A stretch of 33,039 nt of DNA from Ancalomicrobiaceae bacterium (GTDB taxonomy: Bacteria > Pseudomonadota > Alphaproteobacteria > Rhizobiales > Ancalomicrobiaceae). The first letter of the stretch is position 1, and each line of letters opens with the position of its first letter. Below, one piece after another: positions 13,678 to 21,554 of the stretch. The stretch is from positions 1-33,039 of the forward strand of contig JARLIU010000141.1 in NCBI GenBank assembly GCA_031291595.1. Reading direction: 5' to 3'. The notes under the pieces are model-generated. The model ran no database searches and was not told the origin of the DNA. It saw only the letters and a list, made by a program, of their open reading frames with translations. A program made the position numbers and the translations under genes.

Positions 13678-14940
13678 ATGCCTGCCGCGAAGGACCATCA
13701 ATATTATGACCTCGTCGTGATCGGCGGCGGCCCGGGCGGGCTGACCGCGGCGATCTACGGCGGTCGTGCCCGTTTGAAGACGCTCGTCATCGAGAAGAGC
13801 CTCATCGGCGGCCTTGCCACCTATACCAACGAGATCTGCAACTTTCCCGGCTTTCCCGACGGCATCGGCGGGCTCGAGCTGATGCGTCAGTTCGAGAAAC
13901 AGGCCAAGCACTTCGGCGTCGAGTTCAAGATCAGCCCGGTCAAGGCCGTGTCGCTCGACGGCGACGACAAGACGGTCGAGACCTTCCGCACCGTCTATCA
14001 TGCCAAGGCCGTCGTCATCGCCACCGGCGGCAAGCCGCGCCTTCTGGGCGTGCCGGGCGAAGAACTCTTCCTCTACGACAAGGGCATTTCCTTCTGCGCC
14101 ACCTGCGATGCGGCAAGCTGCAAGGACAAGGTGGTCATGGTGATCGGCTCCGGCGATGCCGCGGTCGAGGAGGGTCTGTTCCTCACCAAGTTCGCCTCCA
14201 AGGTGATCATGTCGGTCATCCACGAGGAAGGCCACATGGACGCCAATGCGGTCGCCCAGCAGGACGCCATGCGCGAGCCGAAGATGGAGTTCCGCTGGAA
14301 CACGGTGGTCGACCATTTCGAAGGCGAGGGGCGGCTGGAATCCGTCGTGTTGAAAGATACGCGCACCGGCGAACTCCTGCCCGAAGTCGTCGACCGCTGC
14401 TTCTACTTCATCGGCTATTTGCCGGCGACCGATCTTTTCCGTGGCCAAGTCACGCTCGACGAACGCGGCTACATCCCGACCAACACCCGCATGCAGACCA
14501 ACATCGAGGGCGTGTTCGCCGCCGGTGACGTCCGCCAGACATGTCTGCGCCAAGTGGCGACGGCCGTCGGGGACGGCGCCATTGCCGGCTTCGAGGCGGA
14601 GCGCTACATCGCCGAACTCGAAGTCTACGAAAAGCAGCTCATGCAGGCGGAATTGCCCGGCATGATCTACGTCTATTCGCCGATCGACCAGCGCTCGCGC
14701 GACTTCCTGCCCGTCGTTCGCGAGATCGAGCGCCATTTCGCCGGACAGGTGAAATTGAGTCTCGTCGACACCTACAAGGGCGAATGTCTTGCGGGCCGGC
14801 TCGGTGCGGTCGATACGCCATCGCTGGTCTACACCCGCAACGGCAAGGTGGTCGGCAAGACCAAGGTGCTCGAGCCGCAGCGCATCGAGGCGTCGCTGCG
14901 CGATCTGATCGAGCATGAGGAATTCGAACTGGCGGAATAG
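13678..14940 (+). CDS. Thioredoxin-reductase-like FAD oxidoreductase with C-terminal thioredoxin-like domain
   Basis: This 420-residue flavoprotein has two parts. Residues ~1-320 form a TrxB-like module: FAD-binding GGGPGGLTAAIYGGRA, the redox CATC motif (Cys140/Cys143), a second nucleotide-binding GSGDAAVEEG and the FAD-site GVFAAGDVR. The HRR-type arginines that bind NADPH in classical TrxB are replaced by IHEEGHMDAN near residue 182, so NADPH may not be the donor. Residues ~325-415 look like a thioredoxin fold (MIYVYSPID, cis-Pro DTPSLVYTRNG), but the CxxC position has no cysteines. A single Cys lies in YKGECLAGRLG. The gene follows the YeeE-type transporter by 65 bases in the same direction. 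A role in reducing sulfane sulfur or persulfides from TusA is an inference from context. Confidence 0.87.
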   Translation: MPAAKDHQYYDLVVIGGGPGGLTAAIYGGRARLKTLVIEKSLIGGLATYTNEICNFPGFPDGIGGLELMRQFEKQAKHFGVEFKISPVKAVSLDGDDKTVETFRTVYHAKAVVIATGGKPRLLGVPGEELFLYDKGISFCATCDAASCKDKVVMVIGSGDAAVEEGLFLTKFASKVIMSVIHEEGHMDANAVAQQDAMREPKMEFRWNTVVDHFEGEGRLESVVLKDTRTGELLPEVVDRCFYFIGYLPATDLFRGQVTLDERGYIPTNTRMQTNIEGVFAAGDVRQTCLRQVATAVGDGAIAGFEAERYIAELEVYEKQLMQAELPGMIYVYSPIDQRSRDFLPVVREIERHFAGQVKLSLVDTYKGECLAGRLGAVDTPSLVYTRNGKVVGKTKVLEPQRIEASLRDLIEHEEFELAE

Positions 14941-14942
14941 CT

Positions 14943-14998
14943 GCTGATCCCGCGGCGTCAGGCGGAATCGCCGGTTCGCGGCTTGACGCCGGATCAGC
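14943..14998. terminator. Bidirectional terminator-like inverted repeat
   Basis: Two long arms pair: GCTGATCC (14943-14950) plus GGCGTCA (14954-14960) with TGACGCC (14984-14990) plus GGATCAGC (14991-14998), a 15-bp stem with a 3-base bulge. It lies exactly between the convergent flavoprotein and DUF4340 genes and overlaps the stop codon of the latter. No T-run is visible, so termination efficiency is uncertain. Confidence 0.65.
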
Positions 14999-15995
14999 TC
15001 TGCGGCTTGGCCAGGAGATCCTCAGCCTTCCAGGCGAAGGGTTCGGCGTCGTGGCTCGACAGGCGGAAGGCAAAGCCTTTCGCCTTGGCGTTGATGGCGT
15101 CGGCGTCGGCGTGCGCCGTGTCCTTCGCCGCTTCGGCTGAGATCCGCACCCAACGATCGGCCGACGGCCCGTCTTCGGCGATGGTGACGACGAGGCCAGC
15201 GCCGGTCGTCAGCCGGAACGCCGCGCCACCGGGCGGAGCAGCGCCCTTGCCGGCGCGCACATCCTCGAAATCGAGCGCGCTGGCGACATGCGCCAGCCGA
15301 TCGAGTTTCGTCGTGTCCGGCTTGCGGCCGTCAGGCGTCGTCGCCAGCGCCAAGCCGTCGCCGGCCTTGACCAGATCGACCGCCTCGCCGGTGCGCGGCG
15401 TGAACGTCGCCGCTGCCAGGGTCTTGGCGTCGATGCCGAGCAGCCGCGTCTCGAACCAGTCCGCCCGGGTATTCGGCAGCTTGACCGTGCCGCGCACCAG
15501 GTAGCTTGCGGGACCATCAAGCCGCCGCACGTATTGCCCCCCCGAGGCGCTGCCAACGGTATCGTCCTGCTTGCCGGCATAAAGCCCGGCCACCGTCCTG
15601 TCCCCGGCCTTCAGTTCGACCCGCACTGCGGCGCCGGACTTGGCTGTGGGATCGGCGAGGTCGAGTTCGGGATAGCGGACGGGCTCGGCGGTCTTCTTCT
15701 CGTCGATGACCAGCGTGCCGAGACTGGCGACCAGATCGGCGATCGCCTTGGGCTTCACCGGATAGCCGGAGGCGTCGACGAAATGCTCACCGGAGCGCGT
15801 CACCGTGGTGACACCCTTGCCGCGCGTCACCACCACATGGTCGATCGAACCGAGGTCGGTCTTCAGATCGGGGAACAGCGTGCGGCCGCTGTCGGCCAAT
15901 ATCCCCTCGGCATGGTCCGATACCGACACGCCGACCGCTGCCACGACGGCGACAACCGTCGCCAACCCGAGGCCGATAAGGGTCTTCCGTTGCAT
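14994..15995 (-). CDS. DUF4340 domain protein of a GldG-type ABC system
   Basis: This 333-residue protein has one N-terminal membrane anchor or uncleaved signal (LIGLGLATVVAVVAAVGVSVS) and a large outward-facing region. It matches DUF4340: the strand-rich GSIDHVVVTRGKGVTTVTRSGEHF near residue 50, the helical AIADLVASLGTLVI, a YAGKQ stretch and repeated beta segments. Start at 15995 (ATG). It is the last gene of the ABC operon, 26 bases after the GldG-like gene, a recurrent pairing. DUF4340 proteins are thought to be extracytoplasmic partners of GldG-type ABC complexes, but their biochemical role is not established. The stop codon is embedded in a terminator-like hairpin. Confidence 0.85.
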   Translation of the reverse strand: MQRKTLIGLGLATVVAVVAAVGVSVSDHAEGILADSGRTLFPDLKTDLGSIDHVVVTRGKGVTTVTRSGEHFVDASGYPVKPKAIADLVASLGTLVIDEKKTAEPVRYPELDLADPTAKSGAAVRVELKAGDRTVAGLYAGKQDDTVGSASGGQYVRRLDGPASYLVRGTVKLPNTRADWFETRLLGIDAKTLAAATFTPRTGEAVDLVKAGDGLALATTPDGRKPDTTKLDRLAHVASALDFEDVRAGKGAAPPGGAAFRLTTGAGLVVTIAEDGPSADRWVRISAEAAKDTAHADADAINAKAKGFAFRLSSHDAEPFAWKAEDLLAKPQS

Positions 15996-16021
15996 GGCCT
16001 GTCTCTCCGATGTCGTTGCGG

Positions 16022-17905
16022 TCAGGCGGCCAGCTTGCGAGGAACGGGCCGGCGGGAACGGCGGAACGCCAGGGCGAGCGCGCCGATGGCGACGACGATC
16101 GGCGTGCCGGCGACATTGACCGCGGTGATCCAGGTGCGCAGCGATTCCACGTTGCGGCCGAGCTGGTATTGCACGTCGCGCAATTGGGCTCGGGCTCGCA
16201 GCAGTTCGAGGCGGTAGTCGTCGGCGGCCTTCAGCGTCTCCGGGCTGAGGGGCTGCCCGTCCTTGGCATCGGCCGGGGTGAGATCGCGCAATTTCGACTC
16301 GGCGTCGTGCACCTTGGTCACCAGCGCTTGCTCGGTCTTCAGGTAGCGGTCCTCGGCCGCCTGCTTCAAGGCGTCGATGCGGTCGAACGGCCGCCAGTCG
16401 ACCGCCTTGCCGCGAAGATCGGCAAGCGCCGCGCCGCCGGCCATCTGTTCGACGGCATTCATCAGGAAATCGCCGTTGTTGGCGAAGGGTTCGGCGATCG
16501 ATTGGCCGAGCACTTGGCGGCTGCGGATCCAATTGCGGTCGGAGAGCATATCGGCATCGCCGACAAGCAGCACGTTGGCCTTGCCGGCAAGCACGCTGCG
16601 CGGGGGTCCTTCAGCCTTGGAACCTTGCGGCTTGCCGTTCGGAAAGGCTGTCTTCAGAGCGCCACCGAGCCGACCGGCGATGACCAGCCGCTTGGCCGAC
16701 GGCTTCAGCCCGGCCAGCAGCCCGCGCGGATCCTGCCACGGCGAGGCGACGTCGGTCGCCGGGACCAGGCCGGCTTTCGGCGAGGCGGTCAAGAGCGGGG
16801 TCAGCGTCACGTCGGGCCGGCTCGTGGTAAAGGCGCCGGCCGACGTCAGGATCAGGCTGGAGAGCTGTGACAGCGACGCGTTGTCGCGGTCCATGCCATC
16901 CGCGCGGATGGCAAGCCAGGCGGGATTGGCGGCTTCCATCTCGCGGCCTTCGACCTCCCGCGTCGTCCGGATGGCATAGGTCGGATCGGCGACCGCCTTG
17001 GTCGCATCGAAACCGACGCCCCAGGCATCGAACAGCTTCGGCAGGCTCGACGACGGGTTTGCCGGCGGCATGCCGGGCTGCATCGGCGTGGCGGTCTCGG
17101 CGTTCGGATCGACGAAGATCATGGTCCCTCCGCCACCGAGCACCCATTGGTCGAGCGTGTAGAGCGTACGATCCGACAGTTTCTGCGGATGCACGGCGAG
17201 GACGACCTTGGTGTTCTTCGGCAATGCGTCGATATCGCCCGACAGCATATGCACGTCGTAGATCTCGCGCAGCTGCGTCAACGTCTGGGTCTCGCCGGTC
17301 GCCGGATTGTCGAGGCCAAGACCGTCGATCAGCGCGACCACCGGCTTCTTCGGTTCGCCCAGCTTGGCGACGAGGCGGGTCAGGTCATATTCGAGGAAGC
17401 TCTCGCGATCCGGCGAGAACACGGGAATGAGCGCCCGGCCGTCGGTCGAATTCGTCGCGGCCAGACCGAAGAACATCTGGTTCTCGGCGCCCGCGAGCGC
17501 GATGCGCTGCAGGCCGAAGCCGACGGCGCGGTCCTCTTCGTCCGAATAGGGTTTCGGGTTGATCACCTGCAGCACGATCTTGCCTTTCGACACGGAGGCA
17601 TAGGTCTCCAGCATCGAGCGGACGCGGTCGGCGTAGGCGGCGAGCTGCGGTGCCGAGCGGACGAGATCTTCCGACAGGAACAGCCGGAACGTGATCGGTT
17701 CGTGCAGGCCGGCGAGGAGTTTGGTCGTGCCGTCGGAAAGCGAATAGAGGTGGTTCTCGGTCAGATCGGCGCGGGCGGATCTGAGCGTATCGGCGACGAT
17801 CACGTTGAGCGCGAGAAACAGCACGATGGCGAGGCCGATCGCCGTGCGGATCGCGCCGACGCGGCTGGCGAACAGGCGTTGGAGAATCGTGTTCGGTTTC
17901 GTCAT
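16022..17905 (-). CDS. GldG-family ABC transporter auxiliary membrane protein
   Basis: This 627-residue protein of the GldG/ABC_transp_aux family has an N-terminal helix (TAIGLAIVLFLALNVIVAD), a long extracytoplasmic region with DLTENHLYSLSDGTTKLLAGL and ITFRLFLSEDL typical of the family start, and a middle segment carrying the ALIDGLG and MLSGDIDALP stretches. A predicted coiled helix pair lies near residues 530-590 (KTEQALVTKVHDAESKLRDL), and a second membrane helix sits at the C terminus (AGTPIVVAIGALALAFRRSRR). GAGG precedes the ATG. It starts 9 bases after the permease gene. In gliding Bacteroidetes, GldF/GldG/GldA form an ABC complex. Homologues in non-gliding proteobacteria have unknown cargo, probably envelope-related. 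Confidence 0.9.
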   Translation of the reverse strand: MTKPNTILQRLFASRVGAIRTAIGLAIVLFLALNVIVADTLRSARADLTENHLYSLSDGTTKLLAGLHEPITFRLFLSEDLVRSAPQLAAYADRVRSMLETYASVSKGKIVLQVINPKPYSDEEDRAVGFGLQRIALAGAENQMFFGLAATNSTDGRALIPVFSPDRESFLEYDLTRLVAKLGEPKKPVVALIDGLGLDNPATGETQTLTQLREIYDVHMLSGDIDALPKNTKVVLAVHPQKLSDRTLYTLDQWVLGGGGTMIFVDPNAETATPMQPGMPPANPSSSLPKLFDAWGVGFDATKAVADPTYAIRTTREVEGREMEAANPAWLAIRADGMDRDNASLSQLSSLILTSAGAFTTSRPDVTLTPLLTASPKAGLVPATDVASPWQDPRGLLAGLKPSAKRLVIAGRLGGALKTAFPNGKPQGSKAEGPPRSVLAGKANVLLVGDADMLSDRNWIRSRQVLGQSIAEPFANNGDFLMNAVEQMAGGAALADLRGKAVDWRPFDRIDALKQAAEDRYLKTEQALVTKVHDAESKLRDLTPADAKDGQPLSPETLKAADDYRLELLRARAQLRDVQYQLGRNVESLRTWITAVNVAGTPIVVAIGALALAFRRSRRPVPRKLAA

Positions 17906-17914
17906 GGGCGGACC

Positions 17915-18661
17915 TCACACAGTCTTTTTCAGGTCGACGAGGAGCGTGTTGACGACAAGGCAGAGAACGATCAGCGACACGAAGAAGAACACTGTCGGGG
18001 CTTCGAGGACGCCGAGCGTGATGCGCTGGAAGTGGTCGAGGAACGACAGCGAGCGGGCGATCTCCACCACGAAGGCCGGCGCCCAGCCGCTCAATGCGCC
18101 GAGCACGAGGTTGAGCCCGGCCATGACCAGGAGGAAGGAGACGACGGCGGCGCCGATGAAGGCGATCACCTGGTTCTTGGTCGCCGCCGAAACGCAGGCC
18201 GAGACGGCGAGAAACGCGCCCGCCATCAGCCAGGCGCCGAGATAGGTGCCGGCAATGACGGCATTATCCGGCTTGCCGAGATAGTTGACGGTCGCCCACA
18301 GGGGAAACGTCAGGACGAGCGCCACGCCGGTAAACGCCCATGCCGCCAGGAACTTGGCGACGACCAGCTCGCCGGTCCTGACCGGCAGCGTCAACAACAG
18401 CTCGATCATGCCGGAGCGGCGCTCTTCCGCCCACAGCCGCATGGCGATCGCCGGGATGAGGACGAGGAACAGCCAGGGCAGCCAGAAGAAGAAGGCGGTG
18501 AGATCGGCCTGGCCGCGGTCGAAGAAACCGCCGAGGAAGAAGGTCATGCCGGAAGCGACGGCGAGGAAGACGACGAGAAACACCGTGGCGAGCGGCGTGG
18601 CGAAATAGGCGCGGAATTCGCGCTGAAACACGATGCCCACCGTGGCAAGGGACGCGTTCAT
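17915..18661 (-). CDS. ABC-2 type permease (GldF-like)
   Basis: This 248-residue ABC-2 transporter permease has six predicted membrane helices. It starts with the typical IVFQREFRAYFATPLATVF, has the ERRSGMIELLLTLPVRTGELVVAKFLAAW stretch that follows the first helix pair in this family, and ends with VFFFVSLIVLCLVVNTLLVDL. AGGAGAGAG lies before the ATG at 18661. It sits between the ATPase (24 bases upstream) and the GldG-like gene (9 bases downstream), so the three are made from one message and together form the membrane complex. The direction of transport is presumed to be export or mechanical work on the envelope, as for ABC-2 systems. Confidence 0.92.
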   Translation of the reverse strand: MNASLATVGIVFQREFRAYFATPLATVFLVVFLAVASGMTFFLGGFFDRGQADLTAFFFWLPWLFLVLIPAIAMRLWAEERRSGMIELLLTLPVRTGELVVAKFLAAWAFTGVALVLTFPLWATVNYLGKPDNAVIAGTYLGAWLMAGAFLAVSACVSAATKNQVIAFIGAAVVSFLLVMAGLNLVLGALSGWAPAFVVEIARSLSFLDHFQRITLGVLEAPTVFFFVSLIVLCLVVNTLLVDLKKTV

Positions 18662-18685
18662 GGCTCTCTCCTGATCCTCGCGTGG

Positions 18686-19636
18686 TCAGTGCAGGGTCGG
18701 ATTGCCGCCGGTCGTCACCGCGCGGAAGATGTCGTCGAGCTTCGGGCGATAGAGGCCGATCTCCTCGATCGGCAGACCCGAACCGGCCAGCACCGCGGCG
18801 AGACCGATCGGGTCCGGCGTTGTGCCGTCGGCATGGATGACGACGCGGGTCGAGCCGTCGAAGCGTTCGATGATCTCGACGCGCCCCTTGACCACCATCT
18901 CAAGCCGGGAGACGACGGTCTCCTCGCGCGAGCCGACAGTGACGAAGACCGCGCTCGGCTTGCCTGTCGGCTCAGTGAGTTCTTGCGGGGTGGCATCGGC
19001 GACGATTCGGCCGGCGGCGATGATCACCGCACGCGAGCAGACGGGCTCGACCTCTTCGAGAATGTGAGTGGAGATGATGATCGCCTTGCCCGGGGCGATT
19101 GCCCGGATGAGGGCGCGCATCTCGTGCTTCTGGTTGGGATCGAGCCCGTCGGTCGGTTCGTCGAGGATCAGCACGTCTGGATCGTGCAACAGCGCCTGAG
19201 CAATGCCAACGCGGCGGCGGAAGCCTTTCGACAGCGTCTCGATCGGCCGGTTCCATACGTCTGCGAGCGCAACCGCATCGACCATGTCGGCGAGCCGGTC
19301 GTTGAGCCTGCCCCCTCTCAGGCCGCGGATGCGTCCGCAGAACTCCAGGAAGGCGCCGACGGCCATGTCGCCATAGGCGGGCGCGCCCTCGGGCAGATAG
19401 CCGACCCGGCGCTTGGCCGCGACCGGATCCTTCGCCACGTCGATGCCGGCGATCGAGGCAGAACCCGCGTCGGGTTGCAGAAACCCGGTGATCATCTTCA
19501 TCGTCGTCGATTTGCCGGCGCCGTTCGGGCCCAGGAAGCCGACCACCTCGCCGCGCTGGACCCGGAGCGAGACGCCGTCGACGGCGGTCAGGCTTCCGAA
19601 GCGCTTCACGAGACCTTGGGTCGTGACGAGTTCCAT
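18686..19636 (-). CDS. ABC transporter ATP-binding protein (GldA-like)
   Basis: This 316-residue ATPase has Walker A GPNGAGKST (about residues 37-45), ABC signature LSKGFRRRVGIAQAL, Walker B VLILDEPTDGLD and the switch His in STHILEEVE. A ~90-residue C-terminal extension (PSAVFVTVGSREETVVSRLEMVVKG) is typical of gliding/Nos-type ABC-2 ATPases and ends in the usual EEIGLYRPKLDDIFRAVT. I chose the ATG at 19636 because the family begins at this strand (MELVTTQGLVKRFG). The upstream in-frame extension is Arg-rich and unlike any domain. It is the first gene of the four-gene operon. Confidence 0.92.
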   Translation of the reverse strand: MELVTTQGLVKRFGSLTAVDGVSLRVQRGEVVGFLGPNGAGKSTTMKMITGFLQPDAGSASIAGIDVAKDPVAAKRRVGYLPEGAPAYGDMAVGAFLEFCGRIRGLRGGRLNDRLADMVDAVALADVWNRPIETLSKGFRRRVGIAQALLHDPDVLILDEPTDGLDPNQKHEMRALIRAIAPGKAIIISTHILEEVEPVCSRAVIIAAGRIVADATPQELTEPTGKPSAVFVTVGSREETVVSRLEMVVKGRVEIIERFDGSTRVVIHADGTTPDPIGLAAVLAGSGLPIEEIGLYRPKLDDIFRAVTTGGNPTLH

Positions 19637-20435
19637 CGTGATCGTTTCTCCCGTCTCGGTGCGGGAGAAGGCAAGCTGCGAAGCCCTTCCTCCGCCGCGG
19701 TTGTTGCTGTCCCCTGCCGGCTCCAGGTCGAACGGCCAACCCCGGCGACCGCTGCAGCCGCGACGCCGGCCGCGATCGCAAAGGCGGAACAGGCAGAGGA
19801 ATGCGCCGAAGGGCGTCTTCGCCGCGCACGAAGGGTTGGGATCGATCCTGGGCAGTTTCAAGGCATAACTGCGGCTGCCTCCGGGCCGATGCAGGCTATA
19901 AAAATGGCTGACAAAATTCTGACAGCCAATTCAGCCAACTGAAAAGCTCTGACGTACTTGGTTCAAGCAATCAATTGCATGGCGCATATCCATGGACGGA
20001 GCACAATCATGAAGTTCAAGCTTGTATTGGCCAGCAAGTGCTCTGGAAATATCACCTGCGATGCCCGCAAGCTTCGCTGCTCGTGCCGGATATGCAGACG
20101 CCAACCGTGTGATTGCATGTGGCGTGGTCGGGATGGCGGAGACCGCGGGGATCTGCGGATGTCGCAACTTCCCGCGAGCCGGAACGGCAGAGCTTACCAG
20201 CGGCGGTCCCGCGCCCTACGATGCGCTGACGCTCGTGGCGCTGCCAGGCGATCGTCCGCGCCATGTGGAGGCCGCACCCCGCGACGCGACCGAGATCGAG
20301 CCTGATCGGCAGTGTCAGGCTGGGTCGTCATTGCCGAGTGGGGGCGGTCGCCGCGGTGGAGTCGGCCTCGCGGCGTTTCTCCGCCACACGCTACCGCCCG
20401 CTCGACGACCTTCAGTTCGGAGACCTCTGAAGCCC
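19637..20435. other. 800-base stretch without a convincing gene
   Basis: The patch 19890-20050 is distinctly more AT-rich than its surroundings and probably carries the promoter of the leftward ABC operon. An inverted repeat GGCTG/CAGCC (19906-19910 and 19923-19927) lies in it, with a weak TATA-like element beside it on the minus strand. A small rightward frame starts at an ATG at 20009 with a fair ribosome-binding site and signal-like first residues (MKFKLVLASK), but it quickly becomes Cys/Arg-rich and nonsensical. It could be a decayed exported-protein gene. The leftward frame 19931-20167 is equally unsupported. Confidence 0.45.
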
Positions 20436-21506
20436 ATGCGACTGTTCCAGTGCCAATCCTGCGGCAATGCCGTGCACTTCGACAACACCACCTGCGTCGA
20501 GTGCGGTCATCGGCTTGGCTACCTGCCCGACCGCTGCATCGTCACCGCCGTCGAGCCGGCGGCCGACGGCTGGCACGCGCTTGCCGATCGGTCGCGGCTC
20601 TACCTCTTCTGCGGCAATGCCGAGATCGCCGGGTGCAACTGGCTGATGCCGGCGGCGGACGGACCGGGCCTGTGCCTGTGCTGCCGTCACAACCGCCTGG
20701 TGCCCGACCTCTCAAACCCCGGCCACGCCGAGGCGTGGCGCCGGGTGGAGGCCGCCAAGCGCTGGCTGTTCTATTCGTTGACCCGCTGGCGCCTGCCGCT
20801 GCCCGATCCGTTGACCGATCCGCGCAACGGCCTCGTCTTCGATGTGCTCGCCGACGGCACCGGCGCCGACGGCCGCGTCAAGCCGGTGTTGACCGGCCAC
20901 GACGCCGGCGTGATCACGGTTGCCGTCGCCGAGGCGGACGACGCCGAACGCGAGGCCCGCCGTCATGCGATGGGCGAGCCGTATCGCACCCTGCTCGGCC
21001 ATTTCCGCCACGAGATCGGCCACTACTATTGGGATCGGCTGGTGCGCGACGGTGGCTTGCTCGGGGATTGCCGGGCGAACTTCGGCGACGACCGCGACGA
21101 CTATGCCGCGGCGTTGCGCCGCTACTACGCCTGGGGCCCTCCGGCCAACTGGCGCGACCGCTACATCAGCGCCTATGCCGCCTCCCACCCGTGGGAGGAC
21201 TTTGCCGAGACCTGGGCCCACTACACCCACATCGTCGATGCGCTGGAGACGGCCCATGCCTTCGGCCTCGTGGTGCGGCCGCGCGGCCCGGGCGGTGCGG
21301 CGCTCGCCGCCGCCATCGACTTCGATCCCTACCGCCAGGGTGCCGTGCCGGACCTTGTCGCCGCCTGGGTGCCGGTGACGGTGGCGCTCAACGCCCTCAA
21401 CCGCAGCCTCGGCCAGCCCGATCTCTATCCGTTCGTACTGCCCGAGGCGGTGACCGCCAAGCTCGCCTTCGTCCATACCCTGGTGCGCGCCGCCGGACGG
21501 ATCTGA
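20436..21506 (+). CDS. Zinc-ribbon putative zinc-binding metallopeptidase (DUF2248 type)
   Basis: This 356-residue predicted cytoplasmic protein begins with a rubredoxin-like zinc ribbon, CQSCGNAVHFDNTTCVECG, holding two CxxC pairs (residues ~5-24). A second Cys cluster follows (LFCGNAEIAGCNWL ... CLCCRHNRLVPDL). The catalytic signature HEIGHYYWDRL near residue 196 is an HExxH zinc-protease motif, and a downstream Glu in HPWEDFAETWAHYTHIVD likely supplies the third ligand. This combination matches the putative zinc-binding metallopeptidase family (PF10005/PF15887) common in Alphaproteobacteria, whose substrates are unknown. The ATG at 20436 is chosen because the zinc ribbon starts there. It stands alone and converges on the sensor kinase gene. 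Confidence 0.88.
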   Translation: MRLFQCQSCGNAVHFDNTTCVECGHRLGYLPDRCIVTAVEPAADGWHALADRSRLYLFCGNAEIAGCNWLMPAADGPGLCLCCRHNRLVPDLSNPGHAEAWRRVEAAKRWLFYSLTRWRLPLPDPLTDPRNGLVFDVLADGTGADGRVKPVLTGHDAGVITVAVAEADDAEREARRHAMGEPYRTLLGHFRHEIGHYYWDRLVRDGGLLGDCRANFGDDRDDYAAALRRYYAWGPPANWRDRYISAYAASHPWEDFAETWAHYTHIVDALETAHAFGLVVRPRGPGGAALAAAIDFDPYRQGAVPDLVAAWVPVTVALNALNRSLGQPDLYPFVLPEAVTAKLAFVHTLVRAAGRI

Positions 21507-21518
21507 GCCGCGCCCGAC

Positions 21519-21544
21519 TGCCGCATCGGGGCCGAGGTGCGGCA
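21519..21544. terminator. Candidate bidirectional terminator
   Basis: TGCCGCA (21519-21525) and TGCGGCA (21538-21544) pair into a 7-bp stem whose 12-base loop can form a further CGG/CCG pairing. It lies in the 48-base gap between the convergent metallopeptidase and kinase genes. No T-run follows in either direction. Confidence 0.45.
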
Positions 21545-21554
21545 CGCCAGCCGT

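Noticed and set aside
12290-14916. Long minus-strand frames opposite the YeeE-type transporter and flavoprotein
   Set aside because: They are shadow frames rich in Asp, Arg, His and Gly. The plus-strand genes have clear family motifs and ribosome-binding sites.
17147-19942. A 931-residue open frame on the plus strand
   Set aside because: It lies antisense to the ABC permease, ATPase and GldG genes. Its composition is rich in Arg, Glu, Asp, Gly and His with no domain, as expected for the complement of high-GC coding DNA.
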